DNA of 6,839 bases, taken from the NCBI GenBank assembly GCA_024404435.1, contig JAKSPW010000072.1, forward strand, positions 1 through 6,839. Reading direction: 5' to 3'. Of this stretch, positions 6,385 to 6,839 are shown one piece after another. This DNA comes from Clostridia bacterium. Lineage in GTDB: Bacteria > Bacillota > Clostridia > Oscillospirales > CAG-272. Numbering within the stretch: position 1 is the stretch's first letter; every line of letters begins with the position of its first letter. The translations under genes were made by a program, and so were the position numbers. The notes under the pieces were generated by a model. That model ran no database searches. It was given only the letters and a program-made list of their open reading frames with translations, and was not told where the DNA came from.

Positions 6385-6391
6385 ACCTCCT
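6385..6391 (-). promoter_or_regulatory. Ribosome binding site deciding the start of the XRE regulator
   Basis: A perfect AGGAGGT on the minus strand ends 6 nt before the ATG at 6376-6378. It touches the in-frame ATG at 6382-6384 and lies downstream of the one at 6397-6399, which makes both unlikely starts. Confidence 0.85.
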
Positions 6392-6395
6392 GCCG

Positions 6396-6427
6396 TCATG
6401 ATGGCATGATTATACCGCGTTTTCGCG
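6396..6427 (-). promoter_or_regulatory. Candidate promoter -10 and operator-like inverted repeats of the XRE gene
   Basis: A TATAAT hexamer sits at 6409-6414 on the minus strand, but no good -35 is found at the normal distance (TTGGTG at 6436-6441 leaves 21 nt). Two small inverted repeats flank the -10: CGCG-TTTT-CGCG at 6416-6427 and TCATG-ATGG-CATGA at 6396-6409. Such dyads next to the -10 are typical places for an autorepressor to bind; this role is inferred. Confidence 0.4.
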
Positions 6428-6481
6428 ATTTACGCCACCAATCGGAGCTTGCAATTAGTCAACCGCCGGTTGCGCGGAGGA

Positions 6482-6700
6482 TTACCGGACGTTTTTCCGC
6501 CTCTTCACGAGGACAGCCGCTCCGAGGCAGATCGCCGAGGGAAGCAGAAATTCCGCAGCACGGATGACCGCGTAAAGATAAAACGGTGCCGAGCCGAATT
6601 GATATGCTTCAAAATAGTCTCTGCACAAGAGCACGGCGAACAGGACGGCAAAAAGCGCCGACGCAGCGAAAAGTATTACGGACAGTTTTTTCTTGTTCAT
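6482..6700 (-). CDS. Small two-helix membrane protein, unknown function
   Basis: 72 aa. Predicted topology: short basic start MNKKK, a first hydrophobic helix at about 6-25 (LSVILFAASALFAVLFAVLL), a loop with CRDYFEAYQFGSAP, a second hydrophobic region at about 40-65 (FYLYAVIRAAEFLLPS and AICLGAAVLV), and a basic tail KRRKNVR. I do not recognise a family. A GAGG site at 6708-6711 lies 7 nt before the ATG and a promoter-like sequence lies at 6732-6760, so it appears to be a real expressed gene. It precedes the XRE regulator on the same strand by 103 nt without a clear terminator between, so the two may be co-transcribed and the small protein could be a partner or target of the regulator. Confidence 0.72.
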   Translation of the reverse strand: MNKKKLSVILFAASALFAVLFAVLLCRDYFEAYQFGSAPFYLYAVIRAAEFLLPSAICLGAAVLVKRRKNVR

Positions 6701-6731
6701 TACAATGCCTCGATTTTCGTTCTATAATACA

Positions 6732-6760
6732 ATTATAACACAAATATCACGCCATATAAA
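6732..6760 (-). promoter_or_regulatory. Promoter of the small membrane protein gene
   Basis: On the minus strand: -35-like TTTATA (6755-6760), 17-nt spacer, -10 TATAAT (6732-6737). The -35 matches consensus at four of six bases. The predicted leader is about 25 nt, leading to a GAGG site and ATG at 6700. Confidence 0.65.
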
Positions 6761-6771
6761 GGATAAATCGG

Positions 6772-6799
6772 AAAAAGCACTGCGCAGCAGTGCTTTTTT
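6772..6799. terminator. Rho-independent terminator, symmetrical
   Basis: Arms 6772-6783 (aaaaagcactgc) and 6787-6798 (gcagtgcttttt) form a perfect 12-bp stem around a 3-nt loop, with A- and T-tracts on either side. Reading leftward it directly follows the stop of the frame entering from the right edge; it would insulate that gene from the small membrane protein gene. Confidence 0.88.
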
Positions 6800-6839
6800 A
6801 ATAAGCATTCCATTGTAAGGGAATGGGGGCATAGGCGGC
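6798..6839 (-). CDS. Possible C-terminal end of a leftward gene, partial at the window edge
   Basis: Reading leftward from the edge, 13 sense codons encode AAYAPIPLQWNAY and then TAA at 6798-6800, immediately followed by the terminator hairpin. A stop codon abutting a hairpin is the normal end of a transcription unit, which is the main reason to call it. The piece is far too short to identify a family, and 13 open codons alone are weak evidence. Confidence 0.4.
   Translation of the reverse strand, partial: AAYAPIPLQWNAY

Noticed and set aside
6379..6399. Longer N-terminus of the XRE regulator beginning at 6399
   Set aside because: The perfect AGGAGGT lies downstream of that ATG and is correctly spaced for the ATG at 6378; homologous HTH proteins also start just before the first helix.
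6460..6472. Inverted repeat CAACC-GCC-GGTTG as a terminator between the small membrane protein and the XRE gene
   Set aside because: The stem is only 5 bp and no T-tract follows on the minus strand.
6806..6825. Inverted repeat cattcc / ggaatg near the right edge as an RNA element
   Set aside because: Only 6 bp with an 8-nt loop and no tail, and it lies within the likely coding end of the gene entering from the right.

Overview
The window looks like part of a chromosome from a gut-type Clostridia (Firmicutes) bacterium. This is an inference from AGGAGG-type ribosome binding sites, strong TTGACA/TATAAT-like promoters, T-tailed hairpin terminators, a secreted S-layer-homology (SLH) protein, a membrane-anchored XRE-type regulator, and moderately GC-rich, C-ending codon use. 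No rRNA, tRNA, CRISPR array, insertion sequence or phage gene was seen.

Left part, minus strand (1-856): ribosomal protein S15 (rpsO, 417-683) is transcribed leftward from a strong promoter (828-856) through a leader of about 138 nt that can fold and may be autoregulatory. It ends at a long hairpin (361-397). Just beyond lies the start of a secreted SLH protein (1-315), cut off by the window edge. pnp, the usual rpsO neighbour, is not here.

Centre, plus strand (901-5378): a promoter with an extended -10 (901-929) drives a compact three-gene operon: PHP-domain metallohydrolase 1 (975-2021), a GH36 alpha-galactosidase-like glycosidase (2051-4225) and PHP-domain metallohydrolase 2 (4285-5331). 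Gaps are 29 and 59 nt. The two PHP proteins are both 348 aa, align without gaps, and share 234 of 348 residues by my hand count (67%). The glycosidase is thus bracketed by duplicated metallohydrolases. All three proteins appear cytoplasmic. They probably cooperate on an imported galactoside or modified glycoside: the GH36 enzyme would cleave the sugar linkage and the PHP enzymes would hydrolyse a phosphate, phosphodiester or other ester. That pathway is inferred; no transporter is in view. A bidirectional terminator (5349-5378) separates the operon from the convergent genes on the right.

Right part, minus strand (5389-6839): a small two-helix membrane protein (6482-6700) with its own promoter, then an XRE-family HTH regulator fused to a multi-helix membrane domain (5389-6378). 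The membrane domain contains an internally repeated segment. At the far right a bidirectional-looking terminator (6772-6799) directly follows what appears to be the last 13 codons of another leftward gene.

The most notable element is the PHP-GH36-PHP operon, whose exact chemistry cannot be read from known family membership.
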